Origin: Apophysomyces variabilis
Taxonomy: Eukaryota > Mucoromycota > Mucoromycetes > Mucorales > Mucoraceae
Assembly: GCA_002749535.1 (NCBI GenBank)
Contig: MZZL01000022.1
Span: 29,514 to 83,069 of the forward strand
Direction of reading: 5' to 3'
DNA: 53,556 nt
The notes beneath the pieces are model-generated. The model had not been told where the DNA came from. It did not search any database and saw nothing but the letters and a program-made list of their open reading frames with translations. Positions 8,411 through 20,003 of the stretch are shown piece after piece (the first letter of the stretch is position 1; each line of letters starts with the position of its first letter). Position numbers and translations under genes: made by a program.

Positions 8411-10771
8411 ATGTCACATTTTCTTGATATGAAGTACCCTCTAAAAGGCGCAAAAGGTTCAAAATATTTCTTTTCGATATCCAAGCCCAAGGATTGGAGT
8501 GTAACAGAGTATGCCAAATACAACAACCTATCATTATCGACCGCTGTAAAAGTGCACGCTGCGCTCAACAAGTATCAGAGCGATCTAGACTGGCTCAAAA
8601 CGCAGGAACTCCCGAGAGAAGTTTTGACTCGTGTTGCAAAACTTCGTAAGAATAGCTCGGTAGCTCACCCGTTTGCTTTATCCACACAATAACTTACTTA
8701 TTGCGCTGCTGACACGACAATCTAGGTGTCCGATCTTAAGGAGCATGCCACTAGCAGCAAGCAGCCTCAGCAACTGCATATACAGCAGACCGGTGACCGT
8801 AGCACTATGATACTTGGTGATCAGGTATGTGTATCGATACGTCCGATTTCGCACAGTAGTTTTGCTGAAAGCTTGGCTAATCTTTGCTACAGAACGTAAA
8901 CAACCTGGCAATACCAGCATATGACATATGTAAGCGCAAAAGAGATGAGAAAGACTATTGTGGACAAGAAGTGGAAGAAACTGAGGATCAGGAAGGAGAG
9001 GACGAGGAAGGAGAGGACGAGGAAGAGGAAGACGAAGACGAGGAAGAGGAGGAAGTAGCAATCAACGTAAGTTGTTTGCGTTATTTCTCTATTGAGCCGA
9101 CATCACACGTAGCCAGCGTATATATCACCAGACGGCCACATGCAGTATGCAGTACCTTTGGACTTTAAGCGATACCTCTCTTCAGGTATATAATATGACG
9201 ACTGATATATACTGACTTTTTCATGTCATTTAAAGGAGTCAAAGCAAAGACAGCTAAATTCCGTACAGAGGTTAAAAAATTTGATTATCTTAAAGGCAAC
9301 GGATTAGTTGGAGATATTGTGCTTTCCGAAAGCCATAGTGTGGTTCGTATTGGCCTGTTGCTTGATGACTAGTACTGCTAAACTATGTAAACGCAAATAG
9401 TGGACAGTGGAAGGCCAGAATATTAGCTCAAAATTGGTAAACTTTCGCAATCTGTGTGTGAAAAAAGCACAGCAGAAAAAGACGCTACCATCGGCGGTTT
9501 CCGAACTGTAAGCTATTCATCCTCGATAAACGTCGTATTTAGCTCATCACCCTTATCTTATTAAATAGTGCTTTAAATTGTATCTTTTTTATGGATGAAA
9601 ACGCTGCAGAGGAATTCGCTATTGATCCAGTCGTTTGGAATCGTATGCATGGGGATTTGAAATTGAGGTATCAACTTAAAACAGCCCCAGAGCATATTGA
9701 GCAAAAGCTATGTTCTTTCGCAAAGGTTGGGACGTCTGAGCTAGTTCTAGATTAGGAGTTAACGATATTTTTGCTTGATTATAGGCGGCACGTCGAAACT
9801 ACGCCGAATGTCGGAGAATGCCCAGCACGTGGCTGGAGGCAGACACTGTGGAGGCCTCCAACATGGTTAACAATATGTATGGTAGAATCGTGGTAAGCTC
9901 ACTGTGATTTCTCATGAGTTACATTTAGACTCCAATCATATTCTCCGCATGCTTCAAGCCCTAACGACGTCAACGAAGACACTTTTGTCATGAATGTGAT
10001 ACGTCCAGTTTTCATTCCATTCCTCCAGGAAACGAGATTTATAAAAAGGAACGGGTATGCAATATTCACGGCGTTTCACCTTACCTATTGATGATCGCTT
10101 TTATACTGTAGATGTGATGCGCGGTTGGACTGTTCGAAGCGCCGACGAATCTTAAACGGAGAATCAAGGACCTCTCGCTTTGCCGATCTAAGCATGAAAT
10201 ACCAGTATGGGGATATGGAAGAGTTGCTGTTGGCAATAGAGGTGAAGCCGCCCAAGAAGCTAAGAAAGATGCGACGGCCGGACTTCGCCAAGTTGGCAAA
10301 CGAGATGAAGGATTCTATTGACAAAATGATTGGAGACGGGCTGAACAGCAGTGAAATTACATGTTTAGGCATCTTGGTTGAAGGCACTGCCGTTCGTGAA
10401 AATAGAACCGACTAACTGACTGCTATAAACTAGGACACAAATGCACATTGTTGGTTATGGATCTAAGATTTCATTTTGTCTATCGCCTTTTTCCTGTCTC
10501 AGTCTTTCACCTGCCTCAGGATCACAATGACTTCTGGAGACTTGTAGATGTGTATGAGGCGCTGGACACAGCAAAGGTAACAAAATAGATGAACTCGGGA
10601 AACAACGTGCTAATACTGCTTCAGGATTTATTGCTTCAAGCTGGTCGAACATGCCATGAATCGTATATGCACGCCACCAACAGCAACCGACTTGAGTTTA
10701 CGGTACCGTCATTCAACACACCAACCAAACACGAAGCAAAAAATGATAATGAAGAGGAAGAAGAGGGGTAA
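8411..10771 (+). CDS. Multi-exon lineage-type hypothetical protein with acidic region
   Basis: Inferred exons: 8411-8659, 8726-8824, 8893-9066, an unclear block in 9223-9560, then 9591-9725, 9785-9892, about 9929-10054, 10112-10395, 10434-10576 and 10625-10771. Introns are 38-70 bp with GT..AG ends; the 38-bp one (10396-10433) contains ACTAACTGAC. The N-terminus carries KPKDWSVTEYAKYNNLSLST, a helix-turn-helix-like stretch. Exon 3 has a run of about 35 mostly Asp/Glu residues. The C-terminal half contains SPNDVNEDTFVMNVIRPVF, then MKYQYGDMEELLLAIEVKP and a Phe/Asp-rich segment with VMDLRFHFVYRLF. I recall this protein type as common and uncharacterised in Mucorales; function unknown. Phase does not close at 9892/9929, and the 9223-9560 block has a TAG and a frameshift (VRIGLLLDD then LNYVNANSGQW), so this copy may be damaged or may be two genes. 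Confidence 0.6.
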
Positions 10772-12060
10772 GCCTGGTCTATCTATCTTCTTTCTTTGTA
10801 TTAAAGTGTGTTATTATTTATGATGGGATTGGAAATAAGAGAAGGAAGTAAAAGTAAGAGGAAAGGGTAGGATAGTCTAAAAGCGTTACGAAATGATATA
10901 TTAAGAAGAAAGGGGGCAAGGAGAAGAAATATATTGCCTTGATAGTGACACACGGGAAAGATGATTATCCAGTGATAGCAGGTGCATCCACCCTGGGGCG
11001 AAAGTTTCGGACGGCGGTTAAGGCAGCAGAGCGGTTCCATAGTCGGTGATCATGAATACAAAGCCAATGTTGTTGCTAGAGTACCCAGCATATGTACCCA
11101 ATAAACTCGAGATGTGGAATATCAATGGCTCGAGTGTGAAATAGTAGCAAGTGTTCCCATACAGATTCAGGAGCGCATAACCTGTCTGGCAATTGTAAGA
11201 ATACCGAGGGACTCCTTCCAAAATGTCCATTTGATATCGCATCCGACCACGGAAATGTCAATCTGTTTCTGGCCGGTTACAAAGACTATTGAAGGGCGAT
11301 TCATAGTAATAGGGACTATAATGACGCAACTTTGTATGAACTGGAAGTTTATCAATGGGCAGACGCCGCCAGGGCGTGAAAGCCCCATGAAGTATGCGCA
11401 ACGCCAAAATCTTCGCATGAGTTTGTACTTTTTTTGGGAACATAGGTTAATTCGCCAGCTGTCAAAGAATGAGCGTTATCATTATCAGATGCTACATATT
11501 CTCTCTCCTGTAGTGCAACACTTCGTCGACACTGTGGTGACATTGCTTCCTGAATAATAGGATGCCATGACACTAGTCCTTGCTGAATCTGGTCTATCAG
11601 GTTTTGCTCCCTTCGTCGCAATAGAATGATGTCAAATTTGGCATACAATCGCCTGAACTCTGAGCGCTAGATGAAGAGATTTTTGACCAGGAAGCCTTTT
11701 GGGATTTATGAACTCATCTTTGCAGATGGTATTATCGCTCGTGTCAGTGAAACATGTGTATCGTTCCTGCCATTGCAAGGATATGAGTAGCTGAGGTAGC
11801 TTTGCAATGACCCGACAAATGTGTGACAGTAATGGAACAGCTTCGAGCGGTTGAACATGCGAATCTGGTGCTAAGACTACTGATACAAAGGACGTATGGC
11901 CATTATATGCGCACAGCATCCAAGACGATTATGGAGTTGAGGAACGAAGATGAATGTGGCTGCAGAAGACGTTGTATATATGTTGCATGTAGAGCGAGGT
12001 GTTGCTGGACAATATTAACCTAGCTGATGCCACCATGGGATTTGCGTTTGCATAAGTGAC
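10772..12060. other. Possible decayed coding region, strand unclear
   Basis: Holds a 147-codon plus ORF (11114-11557) and a chain of minus-strand ORFs (11018-11242, 11167-11418, 11352-11648, 11632-11919) that overlap it. The minus frames include a hydrophobic, Tyr-rich stretch (PLIFHISSLLGTYAGYSS) that could be a membrane segment, but no frame is continuous and no domain is recognisable. I take it for an old pseudogene on one strand and its shadow on the other; I cannot say which is which. Confidence 0.35.
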
Positions 12061-12920
12061 TGTACCAGTTTTGGAAATAAAGGTAAGAGGTACTCGCGAA
12101 CCATGTGTTTCACTTCAGCAACCATGACATAGGAGCAACCATTACCCGTAATACATGCCATCATCGTGAGAGAAGTAGTGAGCTGGCGATCAAGGCTTTA
12201 CCTCTTATAGATACTGTGAAGGTATTTTGGGCGGTTTTTGGCTGTGTCACCACCTGTGACCCAGGGCAATTGTGACAACCTGTGACTCAAATAAAATACT
12301 TTTTTTTGAATCTGTGACGGCCTACTCTTTTTTTATATAACTACCAAATCAGTATATTATATGAATTATCCATCTATCTGAATAAAGGAAAAACAACCTT
12401 AACCTCAAATAACTCACTTGTGCTTTCAAAACCATTCAACAATATTCTTACCAAAACTCTTACCTGCGGTCAATATTAGTATTCAAGAGTGTATCAAATA
12501 TAAGTGGAGTATTCAATCATAAACTGCTAAAAGAATCACGTCACATATCAAATCGCAACTTCAAAGTGCATGATATATTGAAAAGCTCTGCTCGCACTAT
12601 CACCTTCACAGTATATGTAACTGTGGGAACCCAAAGAGTCAGATCAGCCAATACGACTTTTATCTATTGTTCTGGCTGTCTGTGGGCGCGATAATACTTT
12701 AAACGTAGAAACAGACATGGCCTAAAACGCAGCTATTTGAAGAAGCCGATGGAAACTATGTGGAAAGAGGAACTTGCGTAAATTGCTTAAAAGATAACAT
12801 AGCTGTTGAAACTAAATCTGCAAAATGCAGCTTTTGATCCCTGATTTTAAGCATCCTTCATTTCTCATGTATTTTTATGCCCGATCTATTGCTATTAACA
12901 CCAATGGCCTGGATTACAAA
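12061..12920. other. AT-rich intergenic with a TGTGAC cluster
   Basis: No gene seen. At 12240-12325 the motif TGTGAC occurs four times within 85 bp (after TCACCACC, CAATTG..., AACC and AATC), partly as quasi-palindromes such as GTCACCACCTGTGAC. Similar motifs recur near 20815-20880. Confidence 0.4.
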
Positions 12921-12926
12921 TAAACT

Positions 12927-13213
12927 TAAGCCCATCTGCGGTCTAAGTACCCTAACTCGCTTGCATAGTCCTTGAACGCCCGTCTCACTTTATCCCTTAA
13001 TCGCTTATCTACTGTCGGGATAAGCCTTCCTGAGCCAGCTCTATTATCCATGGCATTTTTGGCGTCTTGTTTTGCGATCATCTCTCTATCGACCATTTGC
13101 CGGAGCACCCATTTCAAGACGCCGCCTTGTGCCCGCACTACTACTACCAACCTTCTACTATAGCTCGCAATTTCCTCCCCTGTGCTCCTACTGCCCTTTC
13201 TATTCCCGGCTAT
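12927..13213 (-). CDS. Unknown ORF, C-terminal end of a basic protein
   Basis: The minus strand is open from about 13213 to the TAA at 12926-12928. The sequence is strongly basic and helical, containing VLKWVLRQMVDREMIAKQDA and ending RRAFKDYASELGYLDRRWA. The reading looks coding (Lys/Arg/Asp-rich, few Cys or His) and better than the three overlapping plus ORFs. No upstream ATG in frame is close, so it is probably the last exon of a larger gene or a fragment. No family recognised. Confidence 0.35.
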
Positions 13214-13475
13214 TTACTTCCTCTCATTTCTCTTTTCGTTGTTGTAACTCTGATATTCACCTCTATCATCTTTTAGTTTCCTTTTGGTGAGGACGATTTA
13301 ATCTGTTTCTACTCACATTTCAAAAACAGCGTCTCCATGAAAGCTGGATGCTAGCGCAGAGAGCTTTTAACAAAGCTGACATGGTTTGTACATGATTTTT
13401 ATTTCTCAATTATGCGTACTAATAGCATTAATTCACGTCTAAGACGATCGTAGTCCAAAATGCTGGAAAATTCTT
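13214..13475. other. Intergenic, nothing recognised
   Basis: Short AT-rich gap between the basic ORF and the convergent 3' end of the ICMT gene. Confidence 0.4.
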
Positions 13476-14397
13476 TCAGTATATGAAAGGGATAAATGCC
13501 CATCGTTCACTTGCATAATCATTCCATTCTTCTTTAAAATGCTCCCTCAGCATCTCTTCCTCGCTTTCGACCCTCTTCTTCAGTTTCAGTGCCACCCTTA
13601 GCATTGATATAGTCACAACCCACAAGCCGCCACTCATTCCCAGGAGCCCTGTGGTCATCCATAACGAAGAAAACGGTGACCAGTAAGCAAGTCTGCTAAT
13701 AAAGGGCAAATCCGAAGAGACAGCCAATGTGGTAAAACGGGTCATATAAGCAGAAAAGATCTCCCAGAGTCCTTCGTGCCAAAGGAGTGCGCTAACGGCG
13801 AGGCGGCTCAAGAAAAATCCGGTATAACTTGGGTGACGGAGGTATCGATACGGACCAGTTTTGATGAGTCGGTGGCCTGATCTGATCTTGAGCTGGTACT
13901 ACAGTCGTATAATGATTAACAAAGGTAGATATATTGGTGCAGAGAGAATGGAGGTAAGTAACGTGTTCCGTATGAATTATGATACCCAAAAACAGAATAC
14001 CATAATTGGATACTAGCCAAGTATGTCTTACCGTAAAGTACCGGCCCAATGCTGCAAAGGCTGCTCTTCTCAAAGCACAACCGAAGATACTAACGAAGGC
14101 CATGGTGATATGCCAGGGCTTCAATCCTTGCAACTGTATGATAGCATCAGCAATATCTTTTGTTTCTTCTCCGTCTTTCAGAAACGGTGGCCTCCTTTGG
14201 ATTAGTAAAATCAAATAAAGGGCAGTTGTCACAGCGTTGCATACTACTAGAGCATAAGGATGGAGCTGTTGAATCAAGACGGGGCCCTCTGCCTTGACTA
14301 GATCCATCCTTTCTGAATCACGGGAGGATTTAGGTGGGATAACGATTGTAACGTAGGCAAAGGAAGCTGTGATCAGGAGGACAGCCTTCAATATCAT
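13476..14397 (-). CDS. Isoprenylcysteine carboxyl methyltransferase (ICMT) family protein
   Basis: Predicted integral membrane enzyme that would methylate the carboxyl group of a prenylated C-terminal cysteine, using S-adenosylmethionine, at the ER. Exon 1 is 14397-14032, the 133-bp intron 14031-13899 (GTAAGA..TGTAG, phase 0), exon 2 13898-13476; 262 residues. The join restores the family signature: GRYFT, then YQLKIRSGHRLIKTGPYRY and RHPSYTGFF. The C-terminus EEEMLREHFKEEWNDYASER..IPFIY is the second ICMT motif. Hydrophobic segments lie at residues about 1-20, 46-68 and 92-115, and in the second exon around GLLGMSGGLWVVTISML. Length fits the family (about 230-290). A decayed duplicate is at 6190-6780. 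It may be a lineage paralogue rather than the single Ste14 orthologue; the substrate is unknown. Confidence 0.9.
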
Positions 14398-14825
14398 ACT
14401 GAATCGTTGATCGAGTGTTTCGAACGCGACAAGAAGGTCCGGACAGTGTGGGCGAGAAACAAAAAAAAATAACCAAGTCAGTTGAAGGATGACTGTTTTT
14501 GATAGTAATGAAGTAACAAGTGATTCAAGCTATATTCCTGGGGGGAGGGATTGCCACGACTAAAAGCAGACATTTAAGGGGAAGGATTCAGCCCAGGCTA
14601 ATCTGAAAACGGGGTTAGTCAGGCGGATAAGCAGCCTTGCTCCATTGTTTTTCTGTGAAACGTTTGTACGACAGCAACAAGTATATGCCACACACCAAGT
14701 GTCCGTGGCAGCGTTGGTCTTGATTCTTTAGCATAAACTATTTCACAGCTTCTAATTTCATTGTTTGTTGTCACAGAGATTCCTGCAAGCTGTCACTGAG
14801 TTCGAATTCGGCTTTTCCTTTTACC
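14398..14825. other. ICMT 5' flank, duplicated at 6432-6780
   Basis: The 5' flank of the ICMT gene. Blocks such as GCAGACATTTAA and GTGAAACGTTTG recur in the pseudogene's flank, so part of this is probably promoter that was copied with the gene. Confidence 0.55.
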
Positions 14826-15439
14826 TTGGTGTCAGCGCACATTGGGTCTTCGCTTTTTTCCCCCTTTTTCTTCTTTGTGTACCCTATGGAGAATGTATTT
14901 CAAAACTATCGGCAACGGAAAAATTATGTTGCCAAAGCAATTGATTATTCCGTGCAAGTTCGGCGACGCAATTGTACCCTGCGTCCTCGCATGTTTCACT
15001 CAAAACATACCTTCCATCGACCCATGGCCGAAGTGAACCTTGTCTCATACGTTGTATACAGACATCCATTTACATCAATGGCAAGATTGCTGTGTGGAAG
15101 AGGTGGAACAACATTACGGCTTGCATGGTCTTTCCATAGTCAGAATAAAGCTTTGAATATTCGCCCTTTATCTTGATGTGTTTTAATATCTTTTTCCTCA
15201 TGGTATATTTAACCCCAGTGTTAACCGAACCAGAGCTCAATTACAGCGAGCAATCTATGCTCTATCCCATCAGGACACAAAGATACAGATTTTAACTTGG
15301 TCACCTCGATTATTTTGAAAATATGCATTATGTTTTACTCATTTTAACTATGGATTCTTGGGCCTTATTTTTATGGTAGCTTAGATTTATTCTAGGACCA
15401 AAGTAAGCCCGGCAGGTTGCCAGAGATAGTCTTAAAAGC
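14826..15439. other. Weak overlapping ORFs, no gene called
   Basis: A 116-codon plus ORF (14826-15176) starts at a GTG and overlaps two others. None has a domain, signal peptide or convincing composition. I see nothing else. Confidence 0.3.
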
Positions 15440-15880
15440 ATGGATTTTCCTTATATTTACCCGTTACTGTCTGCCAACAAAATAGATATAGACTGCGAGG
15501 CTCTCAGGCGCGCTCTGAACGAACTTCTGCATAACCCTCTTTCACAGGGTTACAACGAACCGGAGAGCATTACCAATATGCTAACGTACCATATTATAAT
15601 CAGCACAGATCAATATGTTGCAACATGGATGGCACCACAACATGATCGTACCACTTGAAAATGTTCCGCCTGCTGTAGGCGATCCTTGATTGTAAGAGCC
15701 TGTTGTTAGTCACGATGGACTTCAACCCGTCACTTATGATGACCCATTGTTGCTTGCCGTTTTCTTCCCTGGTCTTTATTCATTATGTCACGGTCATTAT
15801 TACATCAATAACAGACAAGGATATTATCGAGCTGAAGAGAAAATGGACGTGCTTATGAAAACCATCATTTCCCAATATTG
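15440..15880 (+). pseudogene. Broken unknown gene
   Basis: An ATG at 15440 opens 72 codons (MDFPYIYPLLSANKIDIDCE...). After a frameshift near 15640 the reading continues in another frame as MIVPLENVPPAVGDP, hits TGA and TAA about 50 bp later, and then stays open in that same frame through HDGLQPVTYDDPLLLAVFFP and GHYYINNRQGYYRAEEKMDV to a TGA at about 15880. The pieces look like one soluble protein cut by a frameshift and two stops. No family recognised. The downstream ORF at 16100 may be a separate gene. Confidence 0.4.
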
Positions 15881-16105
15881 AAGAAGTACCTGAAGCACGT
15901 CTTGACGCACGCTGATCGTTGATGGGTAAGGAATCCATCGTTTCTCTTTTTCAGAACGGATACAATTGAGAAGCACATGGTCCATGCTTCAGTCGAAACG
16001 TCATTTTTCCATACGCACACGACCAAGTCCATATACGAAACGATGTGTTTGAAACCAATCCTGCTACCGGTATAAAAAGGATTTCTGGGCGATAAAGAGT
16101 TGTTC

Positions 16106-16369
16106 ATGTCGCATACACTGTACGTTCAGTCCCGCAAATATAATGGTAAGGCTTATTTAGATCTTCTTGCAATAATGCAAGGCAAGGGAGAACTTCAGGC
16201 AAACAGAAAAGACAAAGTAATTGTAGGCTTTCTAAACGTTCTATTTGTTTATTTGGACTTTTTTACTATCTCGTGTGATAGGTTTGAGCGTGATATTTTC
16301 CGTGCTCCTGATGATGAAATTGCATGGAATGATTCTGTAGCAGTGTGTGCTACAGATAGGTCTTTATGA
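16106..16369 (+). CDS. Small unknown ORF
   Basis: Starts MSHTLYVQSRKYNGKAYLDL. The middle (about 16210-16280) is unusually hydrophobic and AT-rich and runs from a GTAATT to a TGATAG, so it could be a short intron, although splicing there does not keep the frame as I read it. The end is acidic (FERDIFRAPDDEIAWND). No family recognised. An ATG two codons upstream is also possible. Confidence 0.35.
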   Translation: MSHTLYVQSRKYNGKAYLDLLAIMQGKGELQANRKDKVIVGFLNVLFVYLDFFTISCDRFERDIFRAPDDEIAWNDSVAVCATDRSL

Positions 16370-16869
16370 TCTTTGTGCGGATTGGTCTGTATTGGAGATA
16401 ACTAAGATAGCGATCTTATTGTACTTCATTGATTTGTATATTTACTCTCTGCGCACAGACGTTCAATATAAAGGTGGACTGCAGTTCCATTCATCTTAGC
16501 CAGTGCCTTTTTCCATGGGTACTGAACCTTGTTTAAATCGCCACTTATCTGATCTTACCTTTTTTAGCTTATAAACACAAGAGCAAGGTTTCACGGGGAT
16601 TACAGTAATAGAAGGCCATTCTATAGGTGACTGGGTACACAAGCTGGTTACGATGTATTCTAAGACCATTTTACTGCTATAGCAGTTAGAGACCCGTCAT
16701 CCTAGCCTCCACTTTAAGGCTGGGCTCGTTGATACTCTCTGTCGAATATCCAGGGAACACTGCTCATACTTGGTGTCAGGTTTACTGGGAAGTGGCATTG
16801 TCGGTAAGCTACGGTTTTTTGGGGCGTAACTGTTGCAGATAGACGTTCCCACGCACCACATCCGCCCAC
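16370..16869. other. Mostly empty; weak minus ORF at 16697-16930
   Basis: The 77-codon minus ORF (LLPEFEYIQSPVSMGAFAL...) starts at a TTG and has no domain; it overlaps the start of the dispersed repeat at 16870. Nothing else seen. Confidence 0.3.
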
Positions 16870-17290
16870 CCTTCAAGGCAAATGCCCCCATAGATACCGG
16901 ACTTTGAATGTATTCAAATTCTGGTAACAAATCTAGCGTCTATGAAACCGATTGTTTAGTAGGATTTCAGCCAAAGTTCGACCCTGTGTTATGATGACTA
17001 AGCAAATTTTTATTTTGTTCTGTATCTATTGATTGATCGCTTTTATTTCAGGGCAGATATCTATCTTCGTAAGACCGTAACCACAAATATAACAGAAGTT
17101 ATTAGCATTACTACAATAAAAGATTACTGGTCCTCACAACAAGCTATTTATTCGATGTGGATTAGACATGGACGCGTAACTAAAACTGTCTGAACAATAA
17201 GTATAACTTCTTCACTTTGAGTACAATACCTAAACTTCTTGTAGCGCCATCACCTGGTAAAAGTTTGAACTCTGGATTTAATGAGGGCAT
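16870..17290 (+). repeat. Diverged dispersed repeat, copy 1
   Basis: Aligns in the same orientation with 50887-51270. The clearest blocks are TATCTATTGATTGATC (exact in both), a GGCAGA..ATCT block, ACCG(T/C)AACCAC(A/G)AATATA, AATAAAAGATT and a downstream CCATCAC block. Spacing is kept with small indels. The identity looks like an old duplication. No ORF is shared, so it is a non-coding repeat or the remnant of an element. Confidence 0.6.
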
Positions 17291-18029
17291 TTACGTGCAT
17301 GGGCCCGCATTCATTGGCGTGTTAGAATAACTTTTTTAAACCTGCCATGACCTCACCAATCTTGAAGGTCCCTAAAATTCTATTGCTATCAAGCTTTACT
17401 CAACCAGTAACAAATGCTTATTCATTTTGTCCAAATTTATATTTCCAGCTTAAAATTACTACAACCAAGATACTCATGCTTTCTGCCGGCTTAAAACCTG
17501 TCCAAACAGTTTAAGGCTCATATTCCAGAACGCGATAGGGACAAGATCAATGCTGCAACAGGTTATATGGTCATATGCGTAACTTGTCATGAGTAGTTCT
17601 TGCCAACATTCCCTTATATTATCCGCTTTCCACTTCCAATACGTATATATGCTCTATATCTGCAATGGTGGCTGTACTTTTACTTCGGTGTAGATGTAAT
17701 TTATCTGGCGATCCACTGAATATCCTATCATTTGCAATCGTATGTTACTGTATTGCTAAAGTAACCTTTATACTGTTCGGATAGATTGAAATGCAGAGAA
17801 ATTGCAACTCGTCTTTGATATTATCGTGAGCAAGACAAACAATGGAGACAAATCTGAATGACCTTTTTTTTTTTTTGCATAAGGCTATGGCTTGTCGATC
17901 ACTAATACTAGCCGTTTCCCGTGAAGTCATTTTCATACAATAAGTACTCCATCAACTTTATTGAAAGGGGCATTGAGAGATAGTAGTGGAAAAGCAGTAG
18001 GAACTGTCGCATGCCTGTGATTTCTTCCC
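17291..18029. other. Intergenic, nothing recognised
   Basis: AT-rich. A run of 12-13 T lies near 17867. It contains the 3' flank of the secreted-protein gene at 18030. Confidence 0.4.
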
Positions 18030-18509
18030 TCAATTTACGGGTTCGAAGGACCAAGTCTGTTCGGGGCTACCGTCAGCAGGTTTAAGGAAGAGGTTATATG
18101 GATAATCAGGTCCCAGTTTGCCAGGCGTCACAAGACTGTCCTCGTTTGGGATTGAAATAGTGAATTGATTACTACCATTGCGTTCGATATAAAACTTCTG
18201 CTCATCATCGGAGCTTGCGTAAACCTGTTCGCCTTTGGCCCACAGGGAGAAACCAGTTCCCACATTGCGGATAACGTAACCTTCTTCAAAAGGCGTGACA
18301 GTCCAATGTTCATAGACACTAGCATAGCTTTCATCGACGATAACTCCAGTGACAAAAGGTGGGCGGCTGCCACCAGGTGGGAAGTTTTTAAGCCATCCTA
18401 AACCGGCACCATTGTTGATACGAAATTCTTTGGCAGTCACAGAGGCAACAATGGTTTGAAGGAGTACCACAAGTGCAAGAAGCGTGGAGAAAAGAGTAGA
18501 ACGCGCCAT
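18030..18509 (-). CDS. Secreted protein resembling I66 (beta-trefoil) protease inhibitors
   Basis: 159 residues from ATG 18509. Residues 1-27 (MARSTLFSTLLALVVLLQTI...) form a signal peptide, so the product is exported. The mature part lacks cysteines and contains HWTVTPFEEGYVIRNVG, FYIERNGSNQFTISIPNED and a C-terminal LKPADGSPEQTWSFEP. This arrangement of short strands ending in a Q-x-W motif matches my memory of fungal I66 serine-protease inhibitors (cospin/macrocypin-like), which act on foreign proteases. The longer ORF start at 18566 was rejected because the signal peptide starts at 18509. A TATA box lies 147 bp upstream. Alternative: another beta-trefoil lectin-like protein. Confidence 0.6.
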   Translation of the reverse strand: MARSTLFSTLLALVVLLQTIVASVTAKEFRINNGAGLGWLKNFPPGGSRPPFVTGVIVDESYASVYEHWTVTPFEEGYVIRNVGTGFSLWAKGEQVYASSDDEQKFYIERNGSNQFTISIPNEDSLVTPGKLGPDYPYNLFLKPADGSPEQTWSFEPVN

Positions 18510-18655
18510 TGCTACAATGTCAAAAACATCGGATGGATGTAAGTAAAGGACTCGAGTGCATAACATATAATGATTCAGAAGCGCGCTTGTTTACCAGTTT
18601 TGTCTCGAGTGTAAAAGATATGCTTAATGGGCAAGACAAACAGACAACAGGTGCG

Positions 18656-18664
18656 CTTTTATAG
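18656..18664 (-). promoter_or_regulatory. TATA box of the 18030-18509 gene
   Basis: CTATAAAAG on the minus strand, about 147 bp before the ATG at 18509. Confidence 0.55.
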
Positions 18665-18669
18665 AGGAC

Positions 18670-20003
18670 AGAAGGTAATCAAGATCTCATTCCGCCTTCA
18701 AAACTTTTTCTTTGTATAGGACAAAGCAAGAAGGAGTCATGTGCCTTTTCTGAAATGACGTTCTGGTGTTCGGGTACAATGCGGCTATTTTTTTTCTTGC
18801 GTTCTATTAAATGAGTTTTCTTGGCACTGGGAGCGGCATTTGGCAGCATTAACCCGAATACACTGTTTATTCTCCGTATCCTATATATTATACAAATATG
18901 GGGATTAAAAGAAGTCGGGTGAATGCTTCGGACAAAGCAGATGAAGTCTCAAGGTTTTGCAGACTGATTAAAGAGATAGAGTTTTTAACTTTATGCAAAC
19001 AGAACTCATGCCTGTCAAAAAATCATGCCGTAGAGAGGTCAGTGCGTACATAAAGCCCGCACATGCTTCTGTACCATATCTTTGTATATGTGGGGTTTGC
19101 CCATATGAAGAGTAAATACGAGCGTGCATCCTCTTGTTCAGGCATCCTTTTCCTCAGTATTTCTTACCTCATGCCGTCGGTTTCTCACGCCTTAGTATTT
19201 ACACAGGTAAAAGATAAAACCAAGGCTCTTCTAACTGGCATAAACAACAGGATAGTAATCGAGCACCAAAAAATGAGGCTCTTTTTTTTTCCAAGCGTGC
19301 ATTTCGCCAAGGAACGCAGTCGAGGTTTGGACATGAGGGAATTCATGAATTGTGCTTTTGCAACGGATTACATATGAAGCTTTGAACTTGGGCTGCAGCA
19401 ATGCTTATTTACGGAACAAAGTACCAATCAACGAAGGTATGCAGCTGAAGACATTAAATCGGAGGGCAACTTAGAGGAAACACGCTTCAAACAACGGCAA
19501 CAGGTCCAATAAGTTCCCAGCTACTTAAGGATTTTGCATTGATGGACTATGAGGTTGATCCTCTCTGATACAAGAACGCACGTACAAAGTATTATTTTCT
19601 TCAAAAGCCACAGCTAATATCATGTCTACAAATATAAATCGAATCACAAACGTTTTCCGTCGAAATTGACACCCATGATTCCGCTGTGTAACGTACTATA
19701 TCATTATGCAGGCTGCCAACACTACTATGAATCGCATGGCCTTCCTTTTCAACACGGCAAGGGTGGGCTGTTTTCTCCAATACAAGTACTCTTGTCTCGT
19801 CGCGCTTCACTCCTACTGCTGCCATTCCTGCACCCCTTATCGCCACTACACCGTCTTATCGTCGCACATTTCCGTCTTTCATATATTACGTGCCAACCAA
19901 ACGCGTTCGCCTATCAAGCTTATTTTCTCCTGGCGGCAAACAGCAGTTGACTACTAGGGGCCCAACCCGCCCCTATTTTTCGCAAATTCGGCAGAGGCTA
20001 TAA
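18670..20003. other. Intergenic with weak ORFs and one GC hairpin
   Basis: ORFs at 19063-19377 (plus), 19601-19846 (minus) and 19706-19957 (plus) have no domain or signal. A GC-rich hairpin (AGGGGC-CCAACCC-GCCCCT) lies at about 19954-19973 just before the pseudogene at 20004. No element boundary recognised. Confidence 0.35.

Noticed and set aside
19706..19957. LINE 3' fragment
   Set aside because: I compared it with the two LINE ends in the window and found no shared protein or tail motif.
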